A stretch of DNA of 64,000 nt from Sphaerisporangium perillae. Lineage in GTDB: Bacteria > Actinomycetota > Actinomycetes > Streptosporangiales > Streptosporangiaceae. A model generated the notes under the pieces. The model made no database searches and was not told where the DNA came from. It saw only the letters and a program-made list of their open reading frames with translations. The first letter of the stretch is position 1; every line of letters begins with the position of its first letter. Of this stretch, positions 25,802 through 35,097 are shown one piece after another. The DNA is taken from positions 1 through 64,000 of the forward strand of contig NZ_JALLPO010000008.1 of the NCBI RefSeq assembly GCF_023276435.1. The letters run 5' to 3'. The position numbers and the translations under genes were made by a program.

Positions 25802-26632
25802 TCACTTCCCGGTACCGGTCGCGCCTGGGCGCTGCGCCGGCTGGGCGTGGCGCAGCACCTCCTGGCGAAGCCTGTCGGTGATGGCGGAGGCCAGCCCGGC
25901 CACCTCCCCGGAGTCCGTACGGCGGGGGCGGGGCAGGGTGATCGGGTACTCCTCGATCACCGTGCCGGGCCTGCTGCTCAGCAGGACGACCCGGTCGCCG
26001 AGACGTACGGCCTCGCGCACGTTGTGGGTCACGAACAGCACGGACAGCTCGCGCTCCCGCCAGATCCGTTCCAGCTCGTCGTGGAGCAGGTCACGGGTCA
26101 TGGCGTCCAGGGCGCCGAAGGGCTCGTCCATGAGCAGCACGTCGGCGTCCTGGGCGAGAGCTCTGGCGAGCGCGACCCGCTGGCGCATGCCGCCGGAGAG
26201 CTCGTGCGGGCGCTTGGCGCCCAGGCCGCCCAGGTGGACCATCTCCAGCAGCTCCGCCGCCCGCTCGCGGCGTTCCCTCCTGGTCGTGCTCTTGGCCGAG
26301 CTGGTCACCCGGAGCGCCAGCTCGATGTTGGCGGAGACCGTGAGCCATGGGAACAGCGCGGGCTCCTGGAACATCATCGCGATGCGCCCGGCGCCGGTGT
26401 CGATCTCGCCGGCGGTGGCGTGGTCGAGCCCCGCGACGAGATTGAGCATCGTGCTCTTGCCGCAGCCGGACGCGCCGAGCAGGCAGACGAACTCGCCCCT
26501 GTCCACCGACAGCGTCACACGGTCGAGGGCCAGGAGCTCCCTGCCGTACACCTTGGAAACCGCGTCCAGCCGGACCGCGGGCTCATGCCCGTCGGCCCGG
26601 CTGGGGCGCAGCTCCTGAGTCGGAGCCGTCAC
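25802..26632 (-). CDS. ABC transporter ATP-binding protein, SsuB/TauB type
   Basis: 276 residues. Walker A GASGCGKST near residue 54, signature LSGGMRQRVALARAL, Walker B VLLMDEPFGALD and the switch His in LFVTHNVREAV are all intact. It energises the SsuC-type permease encoded 9 nt downstream. The binding-protein gene is 106 nt upstream on the same strand. Confidence 0.94.
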   Translation of the reverse strand: MTAPTQELRPSRADGHEPAVRLDAVSKVYGRELLALDRVTLSVDRGEFVCLLGASGCGKSTMLNLVAGLDHATAGEIDTGAGRIAMMFQEPALFPWLTVSANIELALRVTSSAKSTTRRERRERAAELLEMVHLGGLGAKRPHELSGGMRQRVALARALAQDADVLLMDEPFGALDAMTRDLLHDELERIWRERELSVLFVTHNVREAVRLGDRVVLLSSRPGTVIEEYPITLPRPRRTDSGEVAGLASAITDRLRQEVLRHAQPAQRPGATGTGK

Positions 26633-26738
26633 TTCATCTCCTCACCCGGCGTCCGGCCGGTCCGTGGCCGCGAGCGCCGTGTCGGCTCTTGTCCGATGTC
26701 TTCGGTCGAGCGGTGCCTGATCGGGGTGGGGTGCGCGC

Positions 26739-27803
26739 TCACTTGTCACTCACCGCCTGCTGGCCCTTGGCGGCCAGCACCTCGTTGAGGATCGTGAGGT
26801 CGTAGATGCCGTTCAGGTCCACCGGGTCCAGCAGCCCGATCTTCTGGGCGTGGTCCGCGCTGCCCACCAGCGAGGACGCGATCGGGTCGTTGGTGAAGGT
26901 GATGTTCTTGAACGCGCTGTCCAGGACTTCCTGCTTGAGCGGCTTGCCGGACAGGTCCTGGAGCTCGGCGTTGATCGCCTCCTTGGCGCCCGCGGGGTCG
27001 GACTGGATGTAGGCGTTGGACTCGACGTGGGCCTCGATCAGCTTCTTGACCAGGTCAGGGTGCTCCTTGAGGAACTGCTGCCTGACGATGAGGTGCGTGA
27101 TCACGAACTGCTTGTTCGGCCAGAGGTCGGCCTCGTTGAGGAGGATCTTGCCCTTGCTCTCCGTCACCAGCCGGCTCGCGAAGGGTTCGGGGACCCAGGC
27201 GCCGTCGATGTCGCCGGTGGCGAAGGTCTGCAGGGTCTGGGCGTTGTCCTGCGGCACGATCGAGACGTCGCCGCCGCCCTTGGTGTCGGTCTTGAGGCCC
27301 TTCTCCTGAAGGTAGTAGCGGACCGCGACGTCCTGGGTGTTGCCGAGCTGAGGGGTCGCGATCTTCTTGCCCTTGAGGTCCTCGACGCTGTTGATGCCGT
27401 CCTTGACGACGAGGAACACGCCGCCGGACGCCGCGCCTGCGACGATCTTGATCGCCTGGCCCTTGGACTTGGACCAGGCGTTGATGGCCGGGTTGGGCCC
27501 GATGTAGGTGGCGTCGACGGCGTCGGAGAAGATCGCCTCGGTGGCCGCGGGGCCTGCGTTGAAGCTGGCGGTCTTCAGCGTGACGTTGCTGCCGAGCGCC
27601 TTGGCGAAGAAGCCCTTCTTGATGCCGACCAGTGCCGTGGCGTGCGTGATGTTCGGAAAGAAGCCGAGGCGTACCTCGGTCTTGGCCGCGCCGTCGCCGC
27701 CGCCGCTGGAGGACCCCCCGCCCCCTCCGCAGGCCGCCGCGAGGGCGGTCACCGCGACCGCGGCCGATACTGCCGCCATCCCTCGTAGCCTGCGAACCGT
27801 CAT
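26739..27803 (-). CDS. Sulfonate/nitrate/taurine-type substrate-binding lipoprotein
   Basis: 354 residues. A lipoprotein signal (VTALAAAC lipobox, followed by Gly/Ser linker) anchors the protein outside the cell. The core RLGFFPNITHATALVGIKKGF and AGPAATEAIFSDAVDATYIGPNPA is typical of SsuA/NrtA-like receptors, and QDNAQTLQTFATGDIDGAWVPEPFASRL continues it. ATG 27803 is chosen because GGGAG lies 6-8 nt upstream; the GTG at 27809 overlaps that site. It is the first gene of the operon ABC-ATPase, permease, Rrf2. Confidence 0.93.
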   Translation of the reverse strand: MTVRRLRGMAAVSAAVAVTALAAACGGGGGSSSGGGDGAAKTEVRLGFFPNITHATALVGIKKGFFAKALGSNVTLKTASFNAGPAATEAIFSDAVDATYIGPNPAINAWSKSKGQAIKIVAGAASGGVFLVVKDGINSVEDLKGKKIATPQLGNTQDVAVRYYLQEKGLKTDTKGGGDVSIVPQDNAQTLQTFATGDIDGAWVPEPFASRLVTESKGKILLNEADLWPNKQFVITHLIVRQQFLKEHPDLVKKLIEAHVESNAYIQSDPAGAKEAINAELQDLSGKPLKQEVLDSAFKNITFTNDPIASSLVGSADHAQKIGLLDPVDLNGIYDLTILNEVLAAKGQQAVSDK

Positions 27804-27818
27804 GGACACTCCCTAATT

Positions 27819-27872
27819 CCTACTTAATAAGTCGGTTAGGTGTATAAGACGATATTCGAAGCGTTGTGTCAA
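27819..27872 (-). promoter_or_regulatory. Consensus promoter and palindromic operator of the sulfonate-type operon
   Basis: On the minus strand TTGACA (27872-27867) is followed after 17 nt by TCTTAT (27849-27844). Transcription would start near 27837. Just downstream, ACTTA-a-TAAGT (27822-27832) is a perfect 5-1-5 palindrome, extended to a 17-bp near-palindrome at 27819-27835. An operator at the start site fits repression, most simply by the Rrf2 protein of this operon. Confidence 0.7.
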
Positions 27873-27953
27873 GCGGGGGTGATGGCATGGGCACGCGTCG
27901 TTACCGGTTCGTGTCCCTCGAAACGACGCCTCGGCCGGAGAGGCGGGGCGTTC

Positions 27954-30275
27954 TCAGCCGAGCGTGATGCGGTACGACCGGTCGGCGCCCGCCTGGAAGG
28001 CGGCGGTGTCGTCCTCGACGACGCAGGGGACGTCCGCGCGGCACCCGTTGAGGAACGCGGGATGGCGCAGCCGTACCTCCCCGTCGTGGCCGGCGACCAG
28101 CCGCACCTCGACCGGCGCGCCGTCCCGCCAGGTCGTGCCCACCGTGTGGCCGCCGCGGGCGCGCAGTCCGTCGAACGAGCCGCACGGCCAGGCGGACGGC
28201 AGCGCGGGCAGCACGTCGATCACTCCGGCGTGGCTCTGCAGCAGCATCTCGGCGATCCCGGCCGTCGTGCCGAGGTTGCCGTCGATCTGGAACGGCGGAT
28301 GCGTGCTCCACAGGTTGGGATGCGTGCTGAGCCTGATCTGCTCGCCGAGCAGGTGGTGCGCCCGGTCCCCGTCGAGCAGGCGAGCCCAGAAATTGATCTT
28401 CCAGGCCCTGCTCCAGCCGGTCCCCCCGTCCCCGCGATGGTCCAGCGTGACCCGCGCGGCCTCACCGTACTCGGTGCACGGACGGATGCGGCGGCCCGGG
28501 TGCAGAGCGAAGAGCTGCGAGACGTGCCGGTGGGTGTCTTCGGGATCGTCCCAGTCCTCGCGCCACTCCTGCAGCTGCCCGAACGACCCGACGCGCAGGC
28601 CCTCGTCCAGCTCCCCGAGGGCCTTCAGGATGCGGTAGCCCGGGTCGAGGCCGAGGGACTCCGCGGCCTCGACGGTGTTGGCCAGCAGGTCCCACACGAT
28701 CTGTTGCGAGATCGCCGCACCGGCGGAGAAGGGCCCGTGCTCGGGCGAGTGGCTCGGGGAGACGACCAGGCCGCCGTCCTCGGCCAGGTTGTCCAGCCAG
28801 AACTCCGCCGTCTCCCTGAGCAGCGGATACGCCTGATCGCGCAGGTAGCCGGCGTCGCAGCCGAACAGGTAGCGCTCGTAGACGTGCTGGGAGAGCCAGG
28901 CGGCCGCCTCGGGGAACCAGAAGGCGGTCGGCCAGTCGTGCACGCCGGTGAACCCGAACGGGTTGGTGTTGGAGTGGACCACCCAGCCTGACGCGCCGAA
29001 CATGGTCTGGGCGGTGCCCCTGCCCGGCGCCCGCAGCCCGTCGACGAATCTCAGCAGCGGCCGGACGCACTCATCGAGCGCGGTGACCTCGGCCGGCCAG
29101 TAGTTCATCTGGACGTTGATGTTGGTGTGCCAGTCGCAGTCCCACGGCGGGGTGGGGCTGTCGTTCCACACGCCCTGCAGGTTGGCCGGCAGCGGCGAGT
29201 CCGGCCGCGACGACGCGATCAGCAGGTAGCGCCCGTAGGCGAACAGCAGCGTCTCCAGCGCCCGGTCGCCGGGGCCGCCCTCGCCGTACGCCGTCAGCGC
29301 CCGGTCCGTCGGTACCGGCGTTTCTTCCGGAACGTTTCCGCCTATATCGAGCTTTACGCGGTCGAAGAGCCGCCGGTGGTCGGCGACGTGCTCGGCGCGG
29401 AGCTCGGCGTAGCCTCGGGCGCACGCGCGGTCCACCCGCGAGGTGACCGGCTCGCGCGGGTCCGGGCCCCGGTAGTGCGGGTGCGCGCCGGCGTAGTCGG
29501 TGCCCGCCGAGAAGACCAGCGTCACCGCGTCGGCGCCGCGGACGGCCACCGCCCCGGCCTCGTCCGTGCGGCTGCCGCCTTCGGCGGTCACCTGGACCTG
29601 GCCCTCGTAGCGGAGCCCGTTGTCGTGCAGCGTTCCACGGACCGTCAGGCGGCCCTGAGCCACGCCGTACTCCGGCGAGGTCAGCGGACCGGCGGCCAGC
29701 CGTGCCGTGAGGGAGATCAGGCCCGGGCGGTCGGCGGACAGGCGTACGACCACCACCTGCGCGGGGTTGCTGGCGAAGTGCTCGCGGGTGAAGCGGACCC
29801 CGCCCGCCGTGTGGCGCACGGTCGCGATCGCCGTGGCCAGGTCCAGCTCCCGCCGGTAGTCCGAGACGTCCCGCCCCGGCGTGCCGTCGCTTCCGATGTC
29901 GAGCAGGAGGTCGCCGAAGGGCTGGTAGGCGCCGAACCCGGGGATGTGACCGTCCATGCCCGCGACGTTGCCGAGCAGCTCCGCCGCCTCGCGCGGCTCG
30001 ACGCGGCCGTCCTGGGCGATGCGCCGCCTGACCTCGGCGAGGACGCCCGGCCGGGGAGCGGGCCAGTCGCCGGACCGGTACCCGCCGGGCCCGGCGTCCT
30101 TCGATCCGGGCCCGCCGGTCCACAGGGTGCTCTCGTTCAGTGCGACCCGCTCGGTCCCGAGCCGTCCGAAGATCATGGCGCCGAGCCTGCCGTTGCCGAT
30201 CGGCAACGCCTGTCGTTCCCACGCGTCGTGCTCATCCGGCCCGTCCGCGGGGCGGTCGTACCACAGGCTCAGCAT
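27954..30275 (-). CDS. Glycoside hydrolase family 95 (alpha-L-fucosidase type)
   Basis: 773 residues in the GH95 order: N-terminal beta domain opening with LWYDRPADGPDEHDAWERQALPIGNGRLGAMIFG, then the (alpha/alpha)6 barrel. Known active-site motifs are present: WHTNINVQMNYWPAE with the catalytic Asn pair, SPSHSPEHG with the general-acid Glu, and QIDGNLG with the Asp. No signal peptide is seen, so the enzyme is likely cytosolic and acts on imported fuco- or galacto-oligosaccharides. ATG 30275 has GGGGAG upstream. No sugar transporter or other hydrolase is adjacent. Confidence 0.93.
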   Translation of the reverse strand: MLSLWYDRPADGPDEHDAWERQALPIGNGRLGAMIFGRLGTERVALNESTLWTGGPGSKDAGPGGYRSGDWPAPRPGVLAEVRRRIAQDGRVEPREAAELLGNVAGMDGHIPGFGAYQPFGDLLLDIGSDGTPGRDVSDYRRELDLATAIATVRHTAGGVRFTREHFASNPAQVVVVRLSADRPGLISLTARLAAGPLTSPEYGVAQGRLTVRGTLHDNGLRYEGQVQVTAEGGSRTDEAGAVAVRGADAVTLVFSAGTDYAGAHPHYRGPDPREPVTSRVDRACARGYAELRAEHVADHRRLFDRVKLDIGGNVPEETPVPTDRALTAYGEGGPGDRALETLLFAYGRYLLIASSRPDSPLPANLQGVWNDSPTPPWDCDWHTNINVQMNYWPAEVTALDECVRPLLRFVDGLRAPGRGTAQTMFGASGWVVHSNTNPFGFTGVHDWPTAFWFPEAAAWLSQHVYERYLFGCDAGYLRDQAYPLLRETAEFWLDNLAEDGGLVVSPSHSPEHGPFSAGAAISQQIVWDLLANTVEAAESLGLDPGYRILKALGELDEGLRVGSFGQLQEWREDWDDPEDTHRHVSQLFALHPGRRIRPCTEYGEAARVTLDHRGDGGTGWSRAWKINFWARLLDGDRAHHLLGEQIRLSTHPNLWSTHPPFQIDGNLGTTAGIAEMLLQSHAGVIDVLPALPSAWPCGSFDGLRARGGHTVGTTWRDGAPVEVRLVAGHDGEVRLRHPAFLNGCRADVPCVVEDDTAAFQAGADRSYRITLG

Positions 30276-30328
30276 GTCTCCCCGATCAGCATGGTGATCA
30301 GACCGAATCCTAACGGGGCGCATCAGAA

Positions 30329-31083
30329 TCAGTTACAAGATGCGTTAAGTGACGTTTGTCGCGTGGAGGGGGATGAGGTGGTGGCCGACGACGCGGAGGA
30401 ACGCGAGCCCTGGTGGTGGGACCCTTCTCGCTCGTCATCGGCTTGGCCGTGCTTCGGCGCGCCGGTCGCCTCCGCCACCTTCTCCCTGATCAGCCGCCAG
30501 TCCGGGGCGGTGGTGTCGATGAGCGGCGGGACGAACTGGACGCTTTCTAGGCGGGCGTCCTTTATCTTCCTGGAAACGGAGATGAATGCTGGAAGCGATT
30601 CTTGGGGGATATCAGTGGATATGTAGTGCTTTGCCGCATCGGCGACCTGTTCGAAGCTCCTGAGCACCGTCATCGGGTCGGCCTGCTTGGCGACCGCGTC
30701 GAGCAGGCATTTCTGCCGGCCCATGCGCACATAGTCGTCACCGTCGGACCGGGAGCGGCCGAACCAGAGCGCCTCCGCGCCGCTCAGCCTCCGGGTGCCC
30801 GCCCGCAGGACACCGCCGCGCAGGCCGTACGGGATGTCCTGCTTGATGGTGACCGTGACCCCGCCCGTCGCGTCGATGATCCGCGCGAAGCCCCTCATGT
30901 CGGCCATCACGTAGTAGTCGATCGGGATGCCGAGGATGCCGCCGGCAGGGCGTACACCCACATCAGCGCGAGTCCGGTGGCCCGCCGTCCGGCACGGAGG
31001 TGGGCGAGCCCCCACACCAGGGCGGACCCGAGGGTGAACCACAGGGCCCCGCCCGGCCGCACGGGTCTCGGTCCGGCTCTCAT
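30329..31083 (-). pseudogene. LytR-CpsA-Psr (LCP) family gene, internally deleted and frameshifted
   Basis: From ATG 31083 about 46 codons read an LCP-type N-terminus with hydrophobic segments (ALWFTLGSALVWGLAHLRAG). At about 30940 this frame turns into unrelated sequence and stops, while the next frame picks up the C-terminal half of an LCP domain, GGILGIPIDYYVMADMRGF through ALWFGRSRSDGDDYVRMGRQ. The first half of the catalytic domain, with its Asp and Arg ligands, is missing, so a deletion and a +1 shift have destroyed the gene. An intact paralogue is at 43506-44942. The downstream limit is approximate. Confidence 0.75.
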
Positions 31084-31252
31084 CGGCACCACGCCCCCGA
31101 ACTGTCGCCGTACCAGCTGATAACAGATTAGTAACGACGCGCGTGGGCGTGTTCCCCCGGGGCCGCGACACACCGGGGACGCAGCCGGCGACGGACGGCC
31201 CGCGGGCCGCCGGGAGGCCGTGCTCGGCCGCCGGCACGCGGGCCGGGCGAGG

Positions 31253-32428
31253 TCACCAGGTGACGGGGACCTCGAGGAAGCCGCCGGCCAGGCGGCCGGT
31301 CCGGACGGGCAGCGCCTCCGGGGCCACCGTCAGCTCCATCTTCGGGAACCTCTGGAACAGGGTGCCGAAGACCTCCCGCAGTTCGACGCGGGCGAGGTTC
31401 GCCCCGACGCAGTGGTGCTGGGCGTACCCGAAGGCGACATGGGGATCGGCGTTGTCGCGGTGCATGTCGAACACGTCCGGCTCGGGGAAGACGCTCTCGT
31501 CGCGGTTCGCCGCCGCGGGCACGATGACCACCGCCTCGCCGGCCCGGATCGTCACGTCGCCGACCTCGATGTCGCTCTTGGCGTACCGGACCAGGCCGTG
31601 GTCGGACGGCGAGGCCATGCGCAGGATCTCCTCCACCACGCCCGGCGCGAGGGATGGGTCCGCCGCCAGCGCGTCGCGCAGCGCGAGGTCGCGGAGCAGG
31701 AACACGACGCCGTAGTCGATGCGGTTGACCGTGGTCTCGTGCCCGGCGAACAGCAGGCCCGCCCCGAGCCGGGCGATCTCCGAGTCGTCCGCGTCCATGT
31801 GCGCGAGGTCGGAGAGCACATCCTCGGCCGGCCGGCTGCGCTTGCGGCGCACCAGCTCGAGGATGTAGCCGCTGAGCTCCTCCATCGCCGTCATCGACGC
31901 CGCCATGTCCGTCGTGCGTGACATGCCGTCCGACAGCCTGCGGAAGTGGTGGCGGTCCTCGAACGGCACGCCGAGCAGCTCGCAGATGACCAGCACGGGA
32001 AGCGGGAAGGAGAAGTGCTCGTGCAGGTCGACCGGCGGGGTCTTCCCGGCCATCTCGTCGAGGAGGCCGCTCACCAGCTCCCGCACGTGATCTGCCAGGG
32101 CGTTCATCCGGCGGGCGGAGAAAGCGGGCGCGAGGAGCTTGCGCATCCTCTGGTGCTGGTCCTTCTCGGTCGCGTAGTCGCCCATCGGGCCGCCGAGGAG
32201 CACCGAGCCGGACACCCGCGGCGCCGAGGCGGGGTCGGGGTGCGAGCGGCCGAGTCGGTCGTCGGCGAACATCCGCCGGACCTCCTCATAGCCGGTGACC
32301 AGCCATGCCTCGTCGCCGGCCGGGGTGCGTACCCGCGTGATGGGCGCATTCCGGCGAAGCTCGCGGTACTCCGGCGGCACGTCGAGGCTGTGATGTCGCG
32401 GAAACGGCATCTGGGGGAGATCGGACAC
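31253..32428 (-). CDS. Cytochrome P450
   Basis: 391 residues. I-helix AGHETT, K-helix EEILR and the heme loop HVAFGYAQHHCVGANLAR with the ligand Cys are present. The heme loop has Ala where most P450s have the second Gly (FGxGxHxC), an unusual but tolerated change. GTG 32428 has AGAGGGG upstream. It lies 139 nt after the reductase gene of the ketosynthase operon on the same strand, so it may tailor the same product or be transcribed alone; TGTCGCGACA is a perfect palindrome at 32526-32535 in the gap. Confidence 0.92.
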   Translation of the reverse strand: MSDLPQMPFPRHHSLDVPPEYRELRRNAPITRVRTPAGDEAWLVTGYEEVRRMFADDRLGRSHPDPASAPRVSGSVLLGGPMGDYATEKDQHQRMRKLLAPAFSARRMNALADHVRELVSGLLDEMAGKTPPVDLHEHFSFPLPVLVICELLGVPFEDRHHFRRLSDGMSRTTDMAASMTAMEELSGYILELVRRKRSRPAEDVLSDLAHMDADDSEIARLGAGLLFAGHETTVNRIDYGVVFLLRDLALRDALAADPSLAPGVVEEILRMASPSDHGLVRYAKSDIEVGDVTIRAGEAVVIVPAAANRDESVFPEPDVFDMHRDNADPHVAFGYAQHHCVGANLARVELREVFGTLFQRFPKMELTVAPEALPVRTGRLAGGFLEVPVTW

Positions 32429-32567
32429 GATGGTCGCCCCTCTCGTCGGTTCGCATCCCCATTGCGAACGGTCACCTCGACCGTCGCATCCGGGCCGCGT
32501 TCCCGCAATGCCCATTGTCAAGACTTGTCGCGACAGATAGTGACTCTGCGGAGTAGACGAGGGAGGG

Positions 32568-33497
32568 TCACCAGGCCGACGCCCCGCGGAAGGACGTCGG
32601 CAAAGGATGGTAGCCAAGGCGTTCCCGCGCCGCGGTGATGTCAAGCGTGCGCTCCACGGCGAGATGACCGACCGCGTACCGGGTGAGACGCGGCGGGCGA
32701 GGCCGTCCGGACGCGCGATAGGCCGCCTCGGCGATGCCCGCCAGCGGCCCCACCAGCGCGGCGGGCAAGTAGTACGGCCGCGCGTCGATCCCCCTCTCCG
32801 CGAGGATCGCGCGGAGCGCGTCGTCCAGGACGATCGGTTCGGCGTCCGTCACGTTGAACACGCCCGTCGCCATCGGGCCCGCCGCGGCCAGCAGGCAGGC
32901 CTGTGCCAGGTTGCCGACGGAGGTCAGGCTGATCCGCTGACGTCCGTCGCCGACGGCGTACAGGCGCCGCCCTCGCACCGCGCCGAGAACCCTGGGCAGC
33001 AGCGTCGGGTCCCCTTCGCCGTACACGGCGTGCGGCCGCAGGATCACCGCCGTGTCCCTGACCACGAGCTCGGCCAGCGCCTTCGACTCGCCGTAGGCGT
33101 TGACGTACCGCCCGGCCCGGTACTCGTGCTCGCGCGCCATCACGGTCGGGCGGAACGGGTCGTACACGCTCGCGGTGCTGACGTGGACGAACCGGGCGGC
33201 GGGGAAGGCCCGCCGCACCTGTGCCGTGCCGCCCACGTTGACCTCGATGATCTCCCGTTTCGGCCCCCAGTCGGTCACGCTGCCCGCGCAGTGCACCACC
33301 GCGTCCACCTCGGGCAGGTCACCCGGCACCGGCCCGGTGATGTCCCACGAGCGGTACGACACGGCGCCGCCGTCGCGAGCGGCGAGGGCCGTTGCCGGCC
33401 GGCGGCCGAAGGCGTGGACCTCCCAGCCCTGTGCCGCCGCGGCCCGGCAGACCGCGCCGCCGACGAACCCCGACGCTCCCGTCACCGCCACTCTCAC
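32568..33497 (-). CDS. NAD(P)-dependent 3beta-HSD/epimerase-type reductase, OleD-like
   Basis: 309 residues of an extended SDR. TGASGFVGGAV binds NAD(P); VSTASVY and YGESK hold the catalytic Ser, Tyr and Lys; ILRPHAVYGEGDPTLLPRVL is the pattern of OleD and 3beta-hydroxysteroid dehydrogenases. By analogy with OleD it would reduce a 2-alkyl-3-keto acid to the 3-hydroxy acid. It follows the ligase gene by 43 nt in a five-gene run that starts at 38013. Confidence 0.88.
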   Translation of the reverse strand: MRVAVTGASGFVGGAVCRAAAAQGWEVHAFGRRPATALAARDGGAVSYRSWDITGPVPGDLPEVDAVVHCAGSVTDWGPKREIIEVNVGGTAQVRRAFPAARFVHVSTASVYDPFRPTVMAREHEYRAGRYVNAYGESKALAELVVRDTAVILRPHAVYGEGDPTLLPRVLGAVRGRRLYAVGDGRQRISLTSVGNLAQACLLAAAGPMATGVFNVTDAEPIVLDDALRAILAERGIDARPYYLPAALVGPLAGIAEAAYRASGRPRPPRLTRYAVGHLAVERTLDITAARERLGYHPLPTSFRGASAW

Positions 33498-33540
33498 CGC
33501 GCCACCGCCGTCTCGACACGCCCCATCGCCGCTCCCGGAT

Positions 33541-35097
33541 TCACTTCGGCGTACGGGCGACCAGGTCGCGGAGCAGCGCGCGGTCGAGTTTGCCGGTGCG
33601 CCCGCCGCGCGGGAAGCCGTCGAGGACCTCGATCCGGTCGGGTAGCGCGCCCGCGTCGACGATCTCCGGAAGGGCCTTGCGCAGCCGTGCCTGGTCGAAG
33701 CCCTCGTCGGCGATCACGGCCAGTACGACCTCCTCGTCGTCGGTCTCCGGATCGGGGACGCCGATGATCGCGGCCTCCGCCACGCCGGGGAGCGCCGCCA
33801 CCGCCGGCTCGTACAGACCTGGATAGATGTTCACCCCGTCCCTGAGGATCATGTCCTTCTTGCGGCCCAGGAGGACGAGCCGCCCGTCCTCGTCCACGCG
33901 GGCCAGGTCGCCCGTCGCCACCTCGGCCAGCGGCGGCTCGCCGAGGTATCCCTGGGCGAGCTGGGGTCCCGAGACGAACAGCTCGCCGTCGTCGCCGATG
34001 CGGACCTCGACGCCGGGCAGCGGCGTGCCGAGCAGGTCGCCTTCCTGGACGGCGAGCTTGTCCTCCGCCGAGGCGATCGCGATCGGCAGCGCCTCGGTCA
34101 TGGCGTACACCGACCAGATCCCGGCGTGCGGGGCGGCGGCGCGGGCGCGCCGGAGCACGGCGGGCGGCGACGGAGCCGTGCCGAGGAGCAGGCAGCGCAG
34201 CGTCTCGGGCAGCGCGGGGCTCTCCCGGAGGATCCTGTCCAGCCGTACGGGCACGCAGAACGCGTGGGTGGCCCGGCGCTCGGCCAGCTCTTCGGCGAAG
34301 GGCCGCGAGCCGGGCAGCGACCAGGTGGCCCCCGCCATCAGCGCCGGCAGGCCCAGCATGAGCTGGTCGGTGTGCACGACGTCGCCGGGGGCCAGCGGGA
34401 CCGCCGCGCGGAAGAGCGCCGACCCCTCCGCGAGCGACCCCCTGGTGTGCACGACTCCGCGTGGCCGTCCCGTCGTCCCGGACGTGAACGCGACGACCGC
34501 GGGCTGGTCGCGCTCGGCCCTCGTGCCCGGCTGAGACGGCTGTCCGGCCGTGCCGGGGTGCCCGGCCCCTCCGGCAGCCTTTCCCGCTCCGGGCAGGCGG
34601 GAGGGGCCGCGGCGCTCCAGGCCGGGCACGCGTACGGCGCCGCGGGGGACGCCGGGAAGCCACGGGCCTGAGTACAGGTGGCGCACCGGCCGGCCCGGGA
34701 CGGGGGCGCGCAGATGCGGGAGGGTCAGCCCGCGACGCCGGGCGAGGGCGCGCAGCGGCCCGCTCAACGCGTAGACGAGGGAATCGGCGACCACCCAGGC
34801 CGGCCGGGTCAGGGCGAGCCGCCCGGCCACCACGTCGGGGGCCAGGCCGGGGTCGGCGAGGACGAGCATCCCTCCGGCGGCCACCGCGCCCAGGGCGAGC
34901 GTCACGGCGTCCGGACCTGGGCGTACGGCGAACAGCACGCCGTCGCCCGGCCGTAGCCCGGTCATGGCCGCGGCGACGGCGCCGACCCGGCGGGCCAGCT
35001 CACCGTAGGACAGCCTCCGGCCGCGCCCGTCGATGATCGCGACGCTGTCCGGCGCGCGCCCGGCGGCGTCGAGCACGCCGGCGATCACGTCGCTCAT
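33541..35097 (-). CDS. Adenylate-forming (ANL) enzyme, OleC/beta-lactone-synthetase-like
   Basis: 518 residues. ATP loop AFTSGTTGRPRGVVHTRGS, adenine motif WSVYAMTEALPIAIAS, TGDLARVDEDGRLVLLGRKK and the catalytic Lys in GGRTGKLDR are intact. The TEALP(I/V)A run is, as I recall, a feature of OleC-type enzymes, which convert a 3-hydroxy acid to a cis-beta-lactone with ATP. A low-complexity Gly/Pro/Arg stretch interrupts the region before the ATP loop. Its ATG overlaps the P450 stop by four bases (ATGA), implying coupled translation. Confidence 0.85.
   Translation of the reverse strand: MSDVIAGVLDAAGRAPDSVAIIDGRGRRLSYGELARRVGAVAAAMTGLRPGDGVLFAVRPGPDAVTLALGAVAAGGMLVLADPGLAPDVVAGRLALTRPAWVVADSLVYALSGPLRALARRRGLTLPHLRAPVPGRPVRHLYSGPWLPGVPRGAVRVPGLERRGPSRLPGAGKAAGGAGHPGTAGQPSQPGTRAERDQPAVVAFTSGTTGRPRGVVHTRGSLAEGSALFRAAVPLAPGDVVHTDQLMLGLPALMAGATWSLPGSRPFAEELAERRATHAFCVPVRLDRILRESPALPETLRCLLLGTAPSPPAVLRRARAAAPHAGIWSVYAMTEALPIAIASAEDKLAVQEGDLLGTPLPGVEVRIGDDGELFVSGPQLAQGYLGEPPLAEVATGDLARVDEDGRLVLLGRKKDMILRDGVNIYPGLYEPAVAALPGVAEAAIIGVPDPETDDEEVVLAVIADEGFDQARLRKALPEIVDAGALPDRIEVLDGFPRGGRTGKLDRALLRDLVARTPK

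Noticed and set aside
30907-31173. Separate 88-codon membrane protein gene
   Set aside because: Its N-terminal part matches the start of an LCP-type protein and continues, in another frame, into LCP C-terminal sequence; it is better read as part of the pseudogene.
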